Shown here: in pieces, positions 53,363 to 62,381 of the stretch
Position numbering within the stretch: position 1 is the stretch's first letter
How the letters are laid out: every line of letters begins with the position of its first letter
Assembly (NCBI RefSeq): GCF_003425985.1
Contig: NZ_CP022985.1
Coordinates: 3,642,001-3,706,000, forward strand
Direction of reading: 5' to 3'
Source: Mariniflexile sp. TRM1-10
GTDB lineage: Bacteria > Bacteroidota > Bacteroidia > Flavobacteriales > Flavobacteriaceae
DNA length: 64,000 nucleotides
Translations under genes and position numbers: made by a program
Notes under the pieces: model-generated
The model's database searches: none
Seen by the model: the letters and a program-made list of their open reading frames with translations, nothing else
What the model was told of the DNA's origin: nothing

Positions 53363-53397
53363 GGTACAAGAACATTTTTTACAAGTGTTCTTGTACC
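53363..53397. terminator. Strong hairpin ending the first SusCD locus
   Basis: GGTACAAGAACA (53363-53374) and TGTTCTTGTACC (53386-53397) form a perfect 12-bp stem with an 11-base loop. It lies between this locus and the convergent second sigma gene and can act in both directions, although T runs are weak. Confidence 0.65.
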
Positions 53398-53474
53398 ACT
53401 ATTAAAACCATTTGATAAAATTAAGCCATAATTTTTATTTAAACTTTTTATAATGGTTTATTATAAATTGATTA

Positions 53475-54011
53475 CTATTTCATACAATCTTTTAAAATGC
53501 TCAAGGCTCTTGAAATATGTCCTTCAACGGTTTTTATCGAAATATTTAATTTTTCGGCAACTTCAATGTATTTAAGCCCCATCATTTTGTTTTCATAAAA
53601 TACAAGTCTGCATCTATCTGGTAGGTTTTCAATACATTTCCTCAGTTTTTTTAAGCGCTTGTTTTTTTCATCTTGATTGGTTTCCATAGCTTGAATCATA
53701 GCCGTATAATAGTAAGAAGCCAATAAATTGTTCTTTTTTTTAACTTGTCTATATTTTTCCATAAGGGTTGTATATGCTGTTTTATATAAGTAGCCACTTA
53801 AGGACGTTTTTATGGAAAGATTCTTTCTGTTGGTCCAAATTTTTAAAAAAACATCTTGAACAACATCTTCTATGATAGCAGTGTCGTTTGTATAACCAGT
53901 AAGGAAGGTGCATAATTTTTGATAATATTCTGAATATAAGTTTTCAAAAACGACACTATCCCCCTCATTTAAGGCTTTTAGAATAATATTTAAATCTTCA
54001 TTTTTATTCAA
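53475..54011 (-). CDS. ECF sigma factor of the second SusCD locus
   Basis: This is a 178-residue sigma-70 family protein. Region 2 contains IIEDVVQDVFLKIWTNRK, and region 4 LKYIEVAEKLNISIKTVEGHISRALSIL. It is encoded opposite to its fecR, unlike the first locus, with 108 bases between the two starts. The sigma factor should activate the fecR/susCD genes after signal from the SusC STN domain. Confidence 0.9.
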   Translation of the reverse strand: MNKNEDLNIILKALNEGDSVVFENLYSEYYQKLCTFLTGYTNDTAIIEDVVQDVFLKIWTNRKNLSIKTSLSGYLYKTAYTTLMEKYRQVKKKNNLLASYYYTAMIQAMETNQDEKNKRLKKLRKCIENLPDRCRLVFYENKMMGLKYIEVAEKLNISIKTVEGHISRALSILKDCMK

Positions 54012-54119
54012 ACTAACAGGCTATTATTAAGGAGTGTTATGCAAATGTGAAAAAAAAATTAAATTATTAGGGGGTTTTTAATCTTTTTTACATCATTATA
54101 GTAAAAAGATAGATAATCG

Positions 54120-55271
54120 ATGAAAAAACACGAGGTCGATAGATTAATAATTAGGCTTATTGATAATTCCATTTCAGATGAAGAATCGGATAAATTGGCA
54201 ACTTGGTTAGAAAAACCAGAAAACCTAAAGTACTTTAATGAATTTATAGAGTTAAATCATTTAATAAATTCTCAAAGGAAGTTTGACCATAACTATTCGT
54301 TAAGGGAATTTGTTAAAACAACACAGAGTAAAAGCAAACACCTTAATATGGGGCTGTTTTATGCTGCAGCATCAGTTGTAATTCTTATTTCAGTAGTTTT
54401 CTTTTTTAACAAAAGAGATACAGGAAATAATATAATAACACCTGTGATTGTGAATAACAATATTAAAATAGGCACCGATAAAGCAACTTTAACTTTAGAG
54501 AATGGTACTGTAATATCTTTAGAAAAAGGACAAAAGTATATTTCAAGTAATTTAGAGAGTACGGGAGAAGCATTGGTTTATAAATCTACAAACACCAATA
54601 ACACCTCTGAAGTTTTGTATAATTACTTAACCATTCCTAGAGGTGGCCAGTTTCATGTAATATTATCCGATGGCACAGAAGTTTGGTTAAATTCTGAAAC
54701 GCAGCTAAAATATCCGGTTGCTTTTGTTGAAGGTGAAACAAGGAAAGTAGAACTTGTATATGGTGAAGCCTATTTTGAAGTATCTCCAAGTACCGAGCAT
54801 TACGGTAGTAAATTTAGAATGTTAGCAAAGGGACAAGAAATTGAAGTCCTTGGTACCGAATTTAATGTAAAAGCCTATCAGGATGAAACATTTATTTACA
54901 CTACATTGGTTGAGGGTAAAGTGGCATTAAACACACTAAATAGCTCTAAAATTCTAACACCAAACGACCAGTCTGTTTTAAACACCAAGACGAATGCTAT
55001 AGCTATTAAACAAGTCAATACGTATTACGAAACTGCTTGGAAAAAAGGCTTCTTTGCATTTAAAAATAAATCGCTTAAAGACATTATGAAAGTCTTGGAA
55101 AGATGGTACGATATAGAGGTTGCATTTGAAGACGAGGCATTGGAGACTGTCGAGTTTAAGGGAGTACTAAGTAAAAACCAAAATATAGAGGAAATACTCA
55201 TACTAATTAAAAACACAAATTATATAAATGCCTATGAAATAAACAACAACAAAATTGTTATTAAAAAATAG
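54120..55271 (+). CDS. FecR-family anti-sigma factor, locus 2
   Basis: This is a 383-residue protein with an acidic cytoplasmic N-terminus, one membrane segment at about 76-97 (MGLFYAAASVVILISVVFFF) and a periplasmic FecR domain. The C-terminal FKNKSLKDIMKVLERWYDIE interacts with the transducer in known systems. Its middle third (54453-54793) is almost identical in DNA to that of the first fecR gene, while the N- and C-terminal parts, which meet the sigma factor and SusC, differ. Confidence 0.9.
   Translation: MKKHEVDRLIIRLIDNSISDEESDKLATWLEKPENLKYFNEFIELNHLINSQRKFDHNYSLREFVKTTQSKSKHLNMGLFYAAASVVILISVVFFFNKRDTGNNIITPVIVNNNIKIGTDKATLTLENGTVISLEKGQKYISSNLESTGEALVYKSTNTNNTSEVLYNYLTIPRGGQFHVILSDGTEVWLNSETQLKYPVAFVEGETRKVELVYGEAYFEVSPSTEHYGSKFRMLAKGQEIEVLGTEFNVKAYQDETFIYTTLVEGKVALNTLNSSKILTPNDQSVLNTKTNAIAIKQVNTYYETAWKKGFFAFKNKSLKDIMKVLERWYDIEVAFEDEALETVEFKGVLSKNQNIEEILILIKNTNYINAYEINNNKIVIKK
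54453..54793 (+). repeat. Near-identical block shared by the two fecR genes, copy 2
   Basis: Partner of 45024-45364, with four mismatches in 341 bases by hand count. Confidence 0.9.
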
Positions 55272-55275
55272 AAAA

Positions 55276-55319
55276 AGGGACAAAGATTCAGCTCGCCAAA
55301 GTTAAACACCTTATCCCTT
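55276..55319 (+). promoter_or_regulatory. Leader hairpin before susC 2
   Basis: AAGGGACAA (55276-55284) pairs with TTATCCCTT (55311-55319) at eight of nine positions. Between the arms is AGCTCGCCAAAGTTAAA, close to the internal part of the hairpin before susC 1. The last bases before the ATG (ACAAATTT at 55371-55378) are also nearly the same in both loci. Confidence 0.55.
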
Positions 55320-55378
55320 CAATATTTAGATTATTAATTAATTAAAACATGTTTAACTAACTAACAACGAACAAATTT

Positions 55379-58300
55379 ATGGAAATTAAATTAACCGATA
55401 GACTTTTTAACACTATAAAGAAGTCATTGAAATTGATTATGAAAACATTCATGCTCCTTTTCTGTACAGCAGTATTTAGTTTTAGCCCAATAGATATTAT
55501 CTCTCAAAATGCTGAAATTAAAATTGACTCTGACAGGGTCGTAACTGTAGACGAAGTTTTTGACCTCATCATGAGTCAAACCGATTACATATTTATATAT
55601 CAAGTAGATATGTTTAAAAATTTCCCGAAAATTAGATTATATAAGGGCAAAATTAAAGCTAACCAATTGTTGAGCGAGAGTTTGTCAACATCCGATTTTA
55701 GTTTTAGTGTCTCTAAGGATAAAAAAACAATTATTATTCAGGAGATTGTTAACACAATGCAAGAAGTGGTTATCAAAGGAACCGTTGTTGATGAGAAAGG
55801 ATTGCCGTTGCCAGGTTTTACAGTTTATGTAACTAATAATAAGCCTTCGAGCTCTTATTTGAACAGAGAGTTCTTAATCAGAGGTACCTCAACAGATTTT
55901 GATGGAAAGTTTTCAATAAAAGCAGAAGTTGGCTATTACCTAGTCGTATCCGGAATAGGGTATCAATTTCATAGTGAGCAAATAACTGCGGATAAATCAG
56001 TATATAACATAGTCCTTAAGGAAGAAGTTAGCGCCTTAGAGGAAGTATTAGTGGTAGGATATGGAACCACCAAAAAGAAAGATTTAACAGGATCGGTAGG
56101 TTCTGTAGATTCTGAAGATATACAACAAATTAAAACACAAACTATCGACCAGGCTTTAGTGGGTAAAATCGCTGGGGTTTATGTTCAGAGTAGAGGCGGA
56201 CAACCTGGTGCAGGAGCTTTTGTTCAGATTAGAGGTTTAAGTCAAATTAGAGGAGATAATCAACCATTATATGTGGTTGATGGCGTTCCTATTACAACCA
56301 CACCTAATACCGAAGCATTAGGATTAATTAACTACGGGGAAAGAGAAAATCCTTTACTAGCTATTAATCCTGAAGATATAGAAAGAGTCGATATTTTGAA
56401 AGATGCATCTGCAGCCGCTATATATGGTTCACGTGCTGCCAATGGGGTTGTTATTGTCACTACAAAACGAGGAAAGCGTAAACAAACCCCACGATTTTCA
56501 TTTAATACAAGTTCTACAATCCAGAACCCCGTAGATACTTATGACTACTTGAGCGCATCAGAGTATATTGATTGGGCCCAAGTTAATGCACAAAAGGTCT
56601 TAGATCAGTACCCGCCAATATATTGGCCTTTCTTTCCACAAGAGTACGCCATGGTAAATGATCCCGATAACTTTTTTGGAACAGCAGATACCGACTGGCA
56701 AGATTTAATTACGAATAAAAATGCACTGTGGACCCAATATAGCTTTAATGTAAGTGGAGGAACTGAAAATGTAAACTACTTTACGTCTTTTGGGATTTCA
56801 GATCAAGATGGTGTTATGATTGATAATAATTTTAAACGCTATACTTATAGTGCTAATATAGATGCTTTGGTGACCAAGAACTTCAAGGTAGGAACTTCTA
56901 TTAACTATAATTATTCTATAAATAAAAATAAAGGCTTTAACTCACTAAGCCAAGGCGCTTTTAGACCAGATTTACCTGCTTATAATGAAGATGGCTCTTA
57001 TGCCACTTTTACAGGGCCTTATGGAGAACAATATACAGCACTTGGAAATGGAAAACAGCTAAGAAATAAAGCGATTTCAAAAAACCTTTTTGGAACGGTC
57101 TATGGTGAGGTCGAAATTTTAGATGGTTTAAAGTTTAGATCACAAATTAATATAAGTGTTAATGAGGATAGAACAGATAATTTTTCAACATCAAAGTCAG
57201 AGAATGCTTTGTTTCAGGGCTTATATTATGCTAGACCAGGAGCAACTTTAGGAGTGCAAACCAATAATGGATGGTCTACAACGTTTGCTAATACTTTAAA
57301 TTATAATAAAACCATTAACGATGGTCACACAATTGATGCTGTATTAGGGGTTTCTTGGGACCGTAGCAGATATGATGCAGAATCTCAAAGCTATAGAGGT
57401 TTTCCGGATGATGATATTTTAGTTAATATTAATTCAGCGAGCTTTTTTGATGAGGCAGACAGTGAGCATTTACAACAAGGCTTAAATTCGTTATTTGGAA
57501 GAATAAACTATAATTATAAGGGTAAGTATCTAGCAACGTTTACAGCGCGTAGAGATGGTTCTACTAAATTTGGACCAGATAATCAGTATGGATTTTTTCC
57601 TTCTGGAGCAATTGCTTGGAACATGCATAATGAAGATTTTCTACAAGGTAATGCCTTTATTAGTCAATTAAAATTAAGAGCTTCTATGGGACGTGTTGGA
57701 TCAGATAATCTCCCGTCTTTTACTTACTTGGCTTATTATCAGTCGCTTGAAAATAATGACTCCTTCTATGATGGACAAAACGGCATAGCGGTTACAGGCG
57801 TGCCTAATACAGGAATTAGATGGGAAGAAACAGACCAGTTGGATTTGGGATTGGAATTTGGATTGTTTAATAGCAGAATAAACGGTGAAATTATTTACTA
57901 CGAAAAAAACACCTCTGGTATTATTCTTTTTTCCCCAATACCTTCCGAAACAGGGGTAACATCATGGAATACCAATATAGCAGATGTGTCCAACAACGGC
58001 TGGGAGTTTACCATTGGAAGTGATGTTATACGAAATGAAAACTTTAATTGGAATACATCTTTTAACATTTCAACGGTTAAAAACAATGTGGAACATTTAT
58101 ATGGGGCAAATACAGGTACACAATCAGGCATTGTGGAAGGGCAACCTATAGGGGTGATTGTTGGTTATGATGTCATTAAAATTGCCCAAACACAACAAGA
58201 AATAGATGATCTTAACGCAGCAGTTGGTGGCATGTATCAATCAACTTTAACCCAGCCTGGTGATTATGTATTTAGGGATATTACAGGTGATGGTGTTGTT

Positions 58301-58843
58301 ACTACAGATGATAGAGGGCCAATAGGTAATCCAAATCCAGATTTCTTCGGAGGTTGGAACAACCAACTTACTTATAAGAATTGGAACTTTACCATGAATT
58401 GGAATTTTGTTAAGGGTACTGAAAGAGTATTCCAACCAATATCAGACTTGTATTATATTGATGCCAATAGTAATATAACTTCGCTGGCACTTGATACGTG
58501 GTCCACAGATAATACAGATGCACCTTATGCAAGACATGGTTCTCCAACCAATGGGTTTACGCCTACCTCGCGCGCTGTTGTAGATGCTTCTTATATTAAG
58601 TTAAGATCGGCCTCAATTGGTTATAACTTACCTAAAGACTGGTTTGGTAATTTAGGGGTTACAAATGCAAAATTAACGCTTAGCGGAAACAATCTATTAG
58701 CGATAACCAATTATCCAGGATTAGACCCTGAAGATGTCATAAATTTTGGTTTTGCCAACAGAAGCACAAATTTTAATGCAGACAATGGCAGGTCTTATCC
58801 AAATACGAGGTCTTTTACTTTTTCTGTAAATATTACTTTTTAG
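55379..58843 (+). CDS. SusC/RagA TonB-dependent transporter with STN domain, locus 2
   Basis: This is an 1154-residue outer-membrane protein. It has a signal segment (about 21-43), an STN domain (about 48-115), a carboxypeptidase-like domain from VVIKGTVVDEKGLPLPGFTV (130) with a small insertion (NKPSSSYLNREFLIRGTS), a plug with VVGYGTTKKKDLTGSV, PLYVVDGVPI and ERVDILKDASAAAIYGSRAANG, and a beta barrel. The last residues (FTFSVNITF) close the barrel. The first 70 residues are very similar to the first SusC, and the rest is not. The substrate is unknown. Confidence 0.93.
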   Translation: MEIKLTDRLFNTIKKSLKLIMKTFMLLFCTAVFSFSPIDIISQNAEIKIDSDRVVTVDEVFDLIMSQTDYIFIYQVDMFKNFPKIRLYKGKIKANQLLSESLSTSDFSFSVSKDKKTIIIQEIVNTMQEVVIKGTVVDEKGLPLPGFTVYVTNNKPSSSYLNREFLIRGTSTDFDGKFSIKAEVGYYLVVSGIGYQFHSEQITADKSVYNIVLKEEVSALEEVLVVGYGTTKKKDLTGSVGSVDSEDIQQIKTQTIDQALVGKIAGVYVQSRGGQPGAGAFVQIRGLSQIRGDNQPLYVVDGVPITTTPNTEALGLINYGERENPLLAINPEDIERVDILKDASAAAIYGSRAANGVVIVTTKRGKRKQTPRFSFNTSSTIQNPVDTYDYLSASEYIDWAQVNAQKVLDQYPPIYWPFFPQEYAMVNDPDNFFGTADTDWQDLITNKNALWTQYSFNVSGGTENVNYFTSFGISDQDGVMIDNNFKRYTYSANIDALVTKNFKVGTSINYNYSINKNKGFNSLSQGAFRPDLPAYNEDGSYATFTGPYGEQYTALGNGKQLRNKAISKNLFGTVYGEVEILDGLKFRSQINISVNEDRTDNFSTSKSENALFQGLYYARPGATLGVQTNNGWSTTFANTLNYNKTINDGHTIDAVLGVSWDRSRYDAESQSYRGFPDDDILVNINSASFFDEADSEHLQQGLNSLFGRINYNYKGKYLATFTARRDGSTKFGPDNQYGFFPSGAIAWNMHNEDFLQGNAFISQLKLRASMGRVGSDNLPSFTYLAYYQSLENNDSFYDGQNGIAVTGVPNTGIRWEETDQLDLGLEFGLFNSRINGEIIYYEKNTSGIILFSPIPSETGVTSWNTNIADVSNNGWEFTIGSDVIRNENFNWNTSFNISTVKNNVEHLYGANTGTQSGIVEGQPIGVIVGYDVIKIAQTQQEIDDLNAAVGGMYQSTLTQPGDYVFRDITGDGVVTTDDRGPIGNPNPDFFGGWNNQLTYKNWNFTMNWNFVKGTERVFQPISDLYYIDANSNITSLALDTWSTDNTDAPYARHGSPTNGFTPTSRAVVDASYIKLRSASIGYNLPKDWFGNLGVTNAKLTLSGNNLLAITNYPGLDPEDVINFGFANRSTNFNADNGRSYPNTRSFTFSVNITF

Positions 58844-58887
58844 TAACAGGATAAAAGAGGTTGAATTAAAACTAAAAAATTTAAAAC

Positions 58888-60396
58888 ATGAAAAATTCAT
58901 TTTATATATATACCATGTTAGCTTGTTTAATTACAAGCTTGCATTCTTGCCAGTTAACCGAAGAGTTAGATGATTATAAACCGTTGTACGCTCTTGAAGC
59001 TGAAACGGCAATCAATACCCAAGAAACAGCGGAATTGGCTCTTGTGGGGGCGTATGCTACTTTCAGACAAAAAAGTTCAGGAGGGGCTTTTCCAGATATG
59101 CTATTAACCCCAGATATTTTGAGTGGCTATAGCACAGTAGGTCCTTTTTATGTGACTAGACCAGAAAATGCAGGGTTCATCTCAAATAACCCATTAGCAA
59201 CTGGAACAAGTACAACTTTGAGAATTTATACAGGGCTATACGATTTAATTAATAGAACGAATTGGTTGATAAACGCTGTTGATAAACTGGATGATAATGT
59301 TTTTGAGCCAGCATCTAGACGCATGGAAATTATAGCAGAAGCAAAAACACTAAGAGCTTTAGGGCATTTCTATCTGTTACGTAATTTTGGGCAGTTTTAT
59401 GATACAAGTTCAGAGTATGGGATTAACCTAAGATTAGAACCAGTTAGGTCTGATGAGGCTTTCCCTAGAAATACTGTTGCCGAAACTTATGATGCCATTT
59501 TAACAGATTTGGATGCTGGAATTTTAGAAGGTCCCGAGCTAAGATCTAAACGATATACAAATAAGGTTTTTGCAAAAGCATTAAAAGCTAAAGTGTTATT
59601 GTATATGGGGCAGTACCCAGAATCAGCTACTTTGGCAAAAGATGTCATTGACAATTCAGGTTCAAATTTTATGTTAGAGCCTACTTATGGAGCAATCTTT
59701 GACGAACATGAGTCTACGGCTATTTTCAATAGTTCTGAAATTTTGTTTGGAACAAGTGGAGAACCAAATGCAGGCATTGGAATTGGTAACTTTTATAGTG
59801 GTTTTTCCGCAACTATTACTCAAAAGTATCTGGATGCTGTTGGTGGCTCTATGGATATTAATGGTCAAATAATTGATATTGATGGCACTCAAAGAGCTGA
59901 TGCTATTGTTTTTGAGAATTTTTCGTATGGAGGTTTTTATTCAACTAAATATACCTCATATTTCACTTCTGGAGATTATGAAATGATCTATCATATGCGT
60001 ATGGCAGAAGTGTATTTGATTCTGGCTGAAGCAAGTGCTAGAGCTAATAACGCTGTAACAACAGACGCTTTGAATGCTCTTAACGCCGTACGATTGAGAG
60101 CGGGAGCAGCTACTACTGGAGGTGATGGTTTTGAAACCTATCCGGCTACTATTGGTTTAGATCAATTTCTGACTGCAGTGCGTTATGAAAAATTAGCAGA
60201 ATTGTACCAAGAAGGAGGCGAGAGCTGGTATGATTTAATCCGTTATGATTATGCTGATGGATTTGATTCTGGTTTCATGGTGTCGGATATCAAACCGACT
60301 GCTACAGACCCCGATAAATTTATACTGCCAATACCTACCGAATCTATAGATGCAGGTGGAAATGTTGTAGCACAAAACCCAGGATACACTAATTAA
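58888..60396 (+). CDS. SusD-like outer-membrane lipoprotein, locus 2
   Basis: This is a 502-residue protein with a lipoprotein signal (Cys21 in LHSC). Helical SusD features include IIAEAKTLRALGHFYLLRNFG and RMAEVYLILAEASARANNAV, and the end GGNVVAQNPGYTN is the typical SusD C-terminus. It starts 44 bases after susC. It binds the substrate for the SusC barrel. A hairpin follows 16 bases after the stop. Confidence 0.92.
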   Translation: MKNSFYIYTMLACLITSLHSCQLTEELDDYKPLYALEAETAINTQETAELALVGAYATFRQKSSGGAFPDMLLTPDILSGYSTVGPFYVTRPENAGFISNNPLATGTSTTLRIYTGLYDLINRTNWLINAVDKLDDNVFEPASRRMEIIAEAKTLRALGHFYLLRNFGQFYDTSSEYGINLRLEPVRSDEAFPRNTVAETYDAILTDLDAGILEGPELRSKRYTNKVFAKALKAKVLLYMGQYPESATLAKDVIDNSGSNFMLEPTYGAIFDEHESTAIFNSSEILFGTSGEPNAGIGIGNFYSGFSATITQKYLDAVGGSMDINGQIIDIDGTQRADAIVFENFSYGGFYSTKYTSYFTSGDYEMIYHMRMAEVYLILAEASARANNAVTTDALNALNAVRLRAGAATTGGDGFETYPATIGLDQFLTAVRYEKLAELYQEGGESWYDLIRYDYADGFDSGFMVSDIKPTATDPDKFILPIPTESIDAGGNVVAQNPGYTN

Positions 60397-60412
60397 TCTT
60401 TAGTATTTATAG

Positions 60413-60440
60413 CCTAACACATACGGACGTGTGTGTTAGG
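60413..60440 (+). terminator. Hairpin after susD 2
   Basis: CCTAACACA (60413-60421) and TGTGTTAGG (60432-60440) form a perfect 9-bp stem. No long T run follows. It may end most transcripts before the MORN-repeat gene. Confidence 0.6.
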
Positions 60441-60478
60441 TTATATCATCGTTTATATCATCTTTAAATTTTTTCAAA

Positions 60479-61147
60479 ATGAAGCATATTTTTTTCATTA
60501 TAGTCTTTTGCACCCTAAATTTTACTAATGGCCAATCGTGCAAAGTTAAAATTCAAGCCATATCATCATCTTATCATGGAGATTGTAAAAGTGGATTAGC
60601 CCATGGGCAAGGAGAGGCAACGGGAACCGATAGGTATTCAGGAAGCTTTAAAAAAGGATACCCAGAAGGACAAGGCACTTATACATGGAAAAATGGAGAT
60701 GTTTATGAAGGAGAGTGGAAAAAAGGTATGATGGATGGAGAAGGAAAACTTACAGTAAGTAATGGAACAGTAAAAACGGGATTTTGGAAAAAAGGGGATT
60801 ATTTAGGCATACATAAAAATCCTTTTATAAAATTAGATAAATCACCAAACATATCATCTTATACGCTTAATAAAGATGCTAAAAGCCAAAACAATTCTAT
60901 TAGGTTTTATCTCAGAAAAGATCAAAACGTTGAAAACAATCCAGAGATTAATGTTGTGGTTCACAATGGAAATTTCACAAACTTGATTCAATCTGGGCTT
61001 TTTACAGAAATTCAAAACGTTACTTACCCATTTAAGGCTAAAGTTTTCTTCGGAACAGAATTTATTGAATTCGAAATTTATCAACCTGGTTTTTGGAACA
61101 TTAAAACAGATATCACCAACATTAATGGATTAAACACAAAAAATTAA
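60479..61147 (+). CDS. Exported MORN-repeat protein
   Basis: This is a 222-residue protein with a signal peptide ending near TNGQS. Residues 40-105 contain MORN-type repeats (YSGSFKKGYPEGQGTYTWKN, YEGEWKKGMMDGEGKLTV, KTGFWKKGDYLG). The rest has no known domain. MORN repeats bind proteins or lipids. The gene stands between susD and a thioredoxin-like gene that starts three bases after its stop, so it is probably part of that operon. The function is unknown. Confidence 0.8.
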   Translation: MKHIFFIIVFCTLNFTNGQSCKVKIQAISSSYHGDCKSGLAHGQGEATGTDRYSGSFKKGYPEGQGTYTWKNGDVYEGEWKKGMMDGEGKLTVSNGTVKTGFWKKGDYLGIHKNPFIKLDKSPNISSYTLNKDAKSQNNSIRFYLRKDQNVENNPEINVVVHNGNFTNLIQSGLFTEIQNVTYPFKAKVFFGTEFIEFEIYQPGFWNIKTDITNINGLNTKN

Positions 61148-61150
61148 AAA

Positions 61151-62356
61151 ATGAAAAACATACTATCAATACTATTGGTATTAGTAATATCTAATACATT
61201 AAATGCTCAAGGTATCAATTTTGAACACACTACGTTTAAAGAAGCCTTATCCAAAGCCAAAGCAGAAAACAAAATGCTGTTTATGGATTGCTTTACTACG
61301 TGGTGCGGGCCCTGCAAAAAAATGTCAAAAGAAGTGTTTCCTCAAAAAGAGGTTGGTGATTATATCAATGCCAATTTTGTAAGCATAAAAATGGATATGG
61401 AAAAAGGGGAAGGTATTGATTTGACAAAATATTACAATGTAAAAGCGTTCCCTACTTTATTATTTATGGATGCCAATGGTAAAGTATTACATACCAAAGT
61501 TGGTGGTTTAGATACAGAAGCTTTTATAGAAGAAGCAAAGAAAGCAAGCGACCCCACAAAGCAATTTGCATACATAGAAAAACAATATCTGGACGGCAAT
61601 AGGGATTTAAAAGTAGTATCGGAATATATTAAAGGACTTTATGATGGTTTTAAAATGGATGCCGCAAAAGTGGTTGGAAAGGATATTATTCCTTCGTTAA
61701 CAAAAGAACAATATAGTACAGAAGAAGGCTTTACGATTTTGGCATATACTGGTGTTGGCTATAACAGTGAACCCTATAAGTATGTCCTAAAAAACAAGGA
61801 TAAACTGATTGCTAATGAAAAAATAGGCCAGGAAAGCGTAGATTATCTAGTAAGCAATGCCATTAATGATTATGTCATGGAAGTTGTTAAAACAGGCACT
61901 TTAGAAGAGGTTAAAGCAGCTATTGAAACCACAAAAAAAGATTTTGTTTCTCCGTATCAGGACATGATGGAAAATAATTGGATCCATGAGTTTTATCTGG
62001 CAAATAAACAATTTGAAAAATGGTTTGATTCCAATATCAAACAAGCCGAATCCGAAGCAGACAAAAATACAAAACAACGCATTCTTATTAATACATGTTA
62101 TAGAGTGGCTACAGACTCCATCTTTGAACCAAACAATGAGATATGCAACAAAGCCATACATGCAATCGAAAAATTAAAAGCTGATAACAAAGATTTTCTA
62201 GCCTCTTATTATTGTCTGGCTACATTATATAAAAAAGCAGGAAATAAAGAGAGCGCTTTAATAAATATCAATGATTATGCAAGGAAATGTGAAGAACAAG
62301 ATGTAGAGATTAGTAGTCGAGCTAAAGATTTAAAATCTGAAATAGAAAAAATATAA
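61151..62356 (+). CDS. Exported thioredoxin-fold protein
   Basis: This is a 401-residue protein with a signal peptide ending at LNAQ. A thioredoxin domain follows at once with TTWCGPCKKMSKE (Cys52, Cys55) and the cis-Pro loop VKAFPTL. The remaining 260 residues are helical, with no known domain. This layout fits periplasmic thiol-disulfide proteins that act early in folding or reduction. It is probably co-transcribed with the MORN gene and the TlpA-like gene that follows. Confidence 0.87.
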   Translation: MKNILSILLVLVISNTLNAQGINFEHTTFKEALSKAKAENKMLFMDCFTTWCGPCKKMSKEVFPQKEVGDYINANFVSIKMDMEKGEGIDLTKYYNVKAFPTLLFMDANGKVLHTKVGGLDTEAFIEEAKKASDPTKQFAYIEKQYLDGNRDLKVVSEYIKGLYDGFKMDAAKVVGKDIIPSLTKEQYSTEEGFTILAYTGVGYNSEPYKYVLKNKDKLIANEKIGQESVDYLVSNAINDYVMEVVKTGTLEEVKAAIETTKKDFVSPYQDMMENNWIHEFYLANKQFEKWFDSNIKQAESEADKNTKQRILINTCYRVATDSIFEPNNEICNKAIHAIEKLKADNKDFLASYYCLATLYKKAGNKESALININDYARKCEEQDVEISSRAKDLKSEIEKI

Positions 62357-62381
62357 TTAATTAATCTAAAAAAAATTACTA

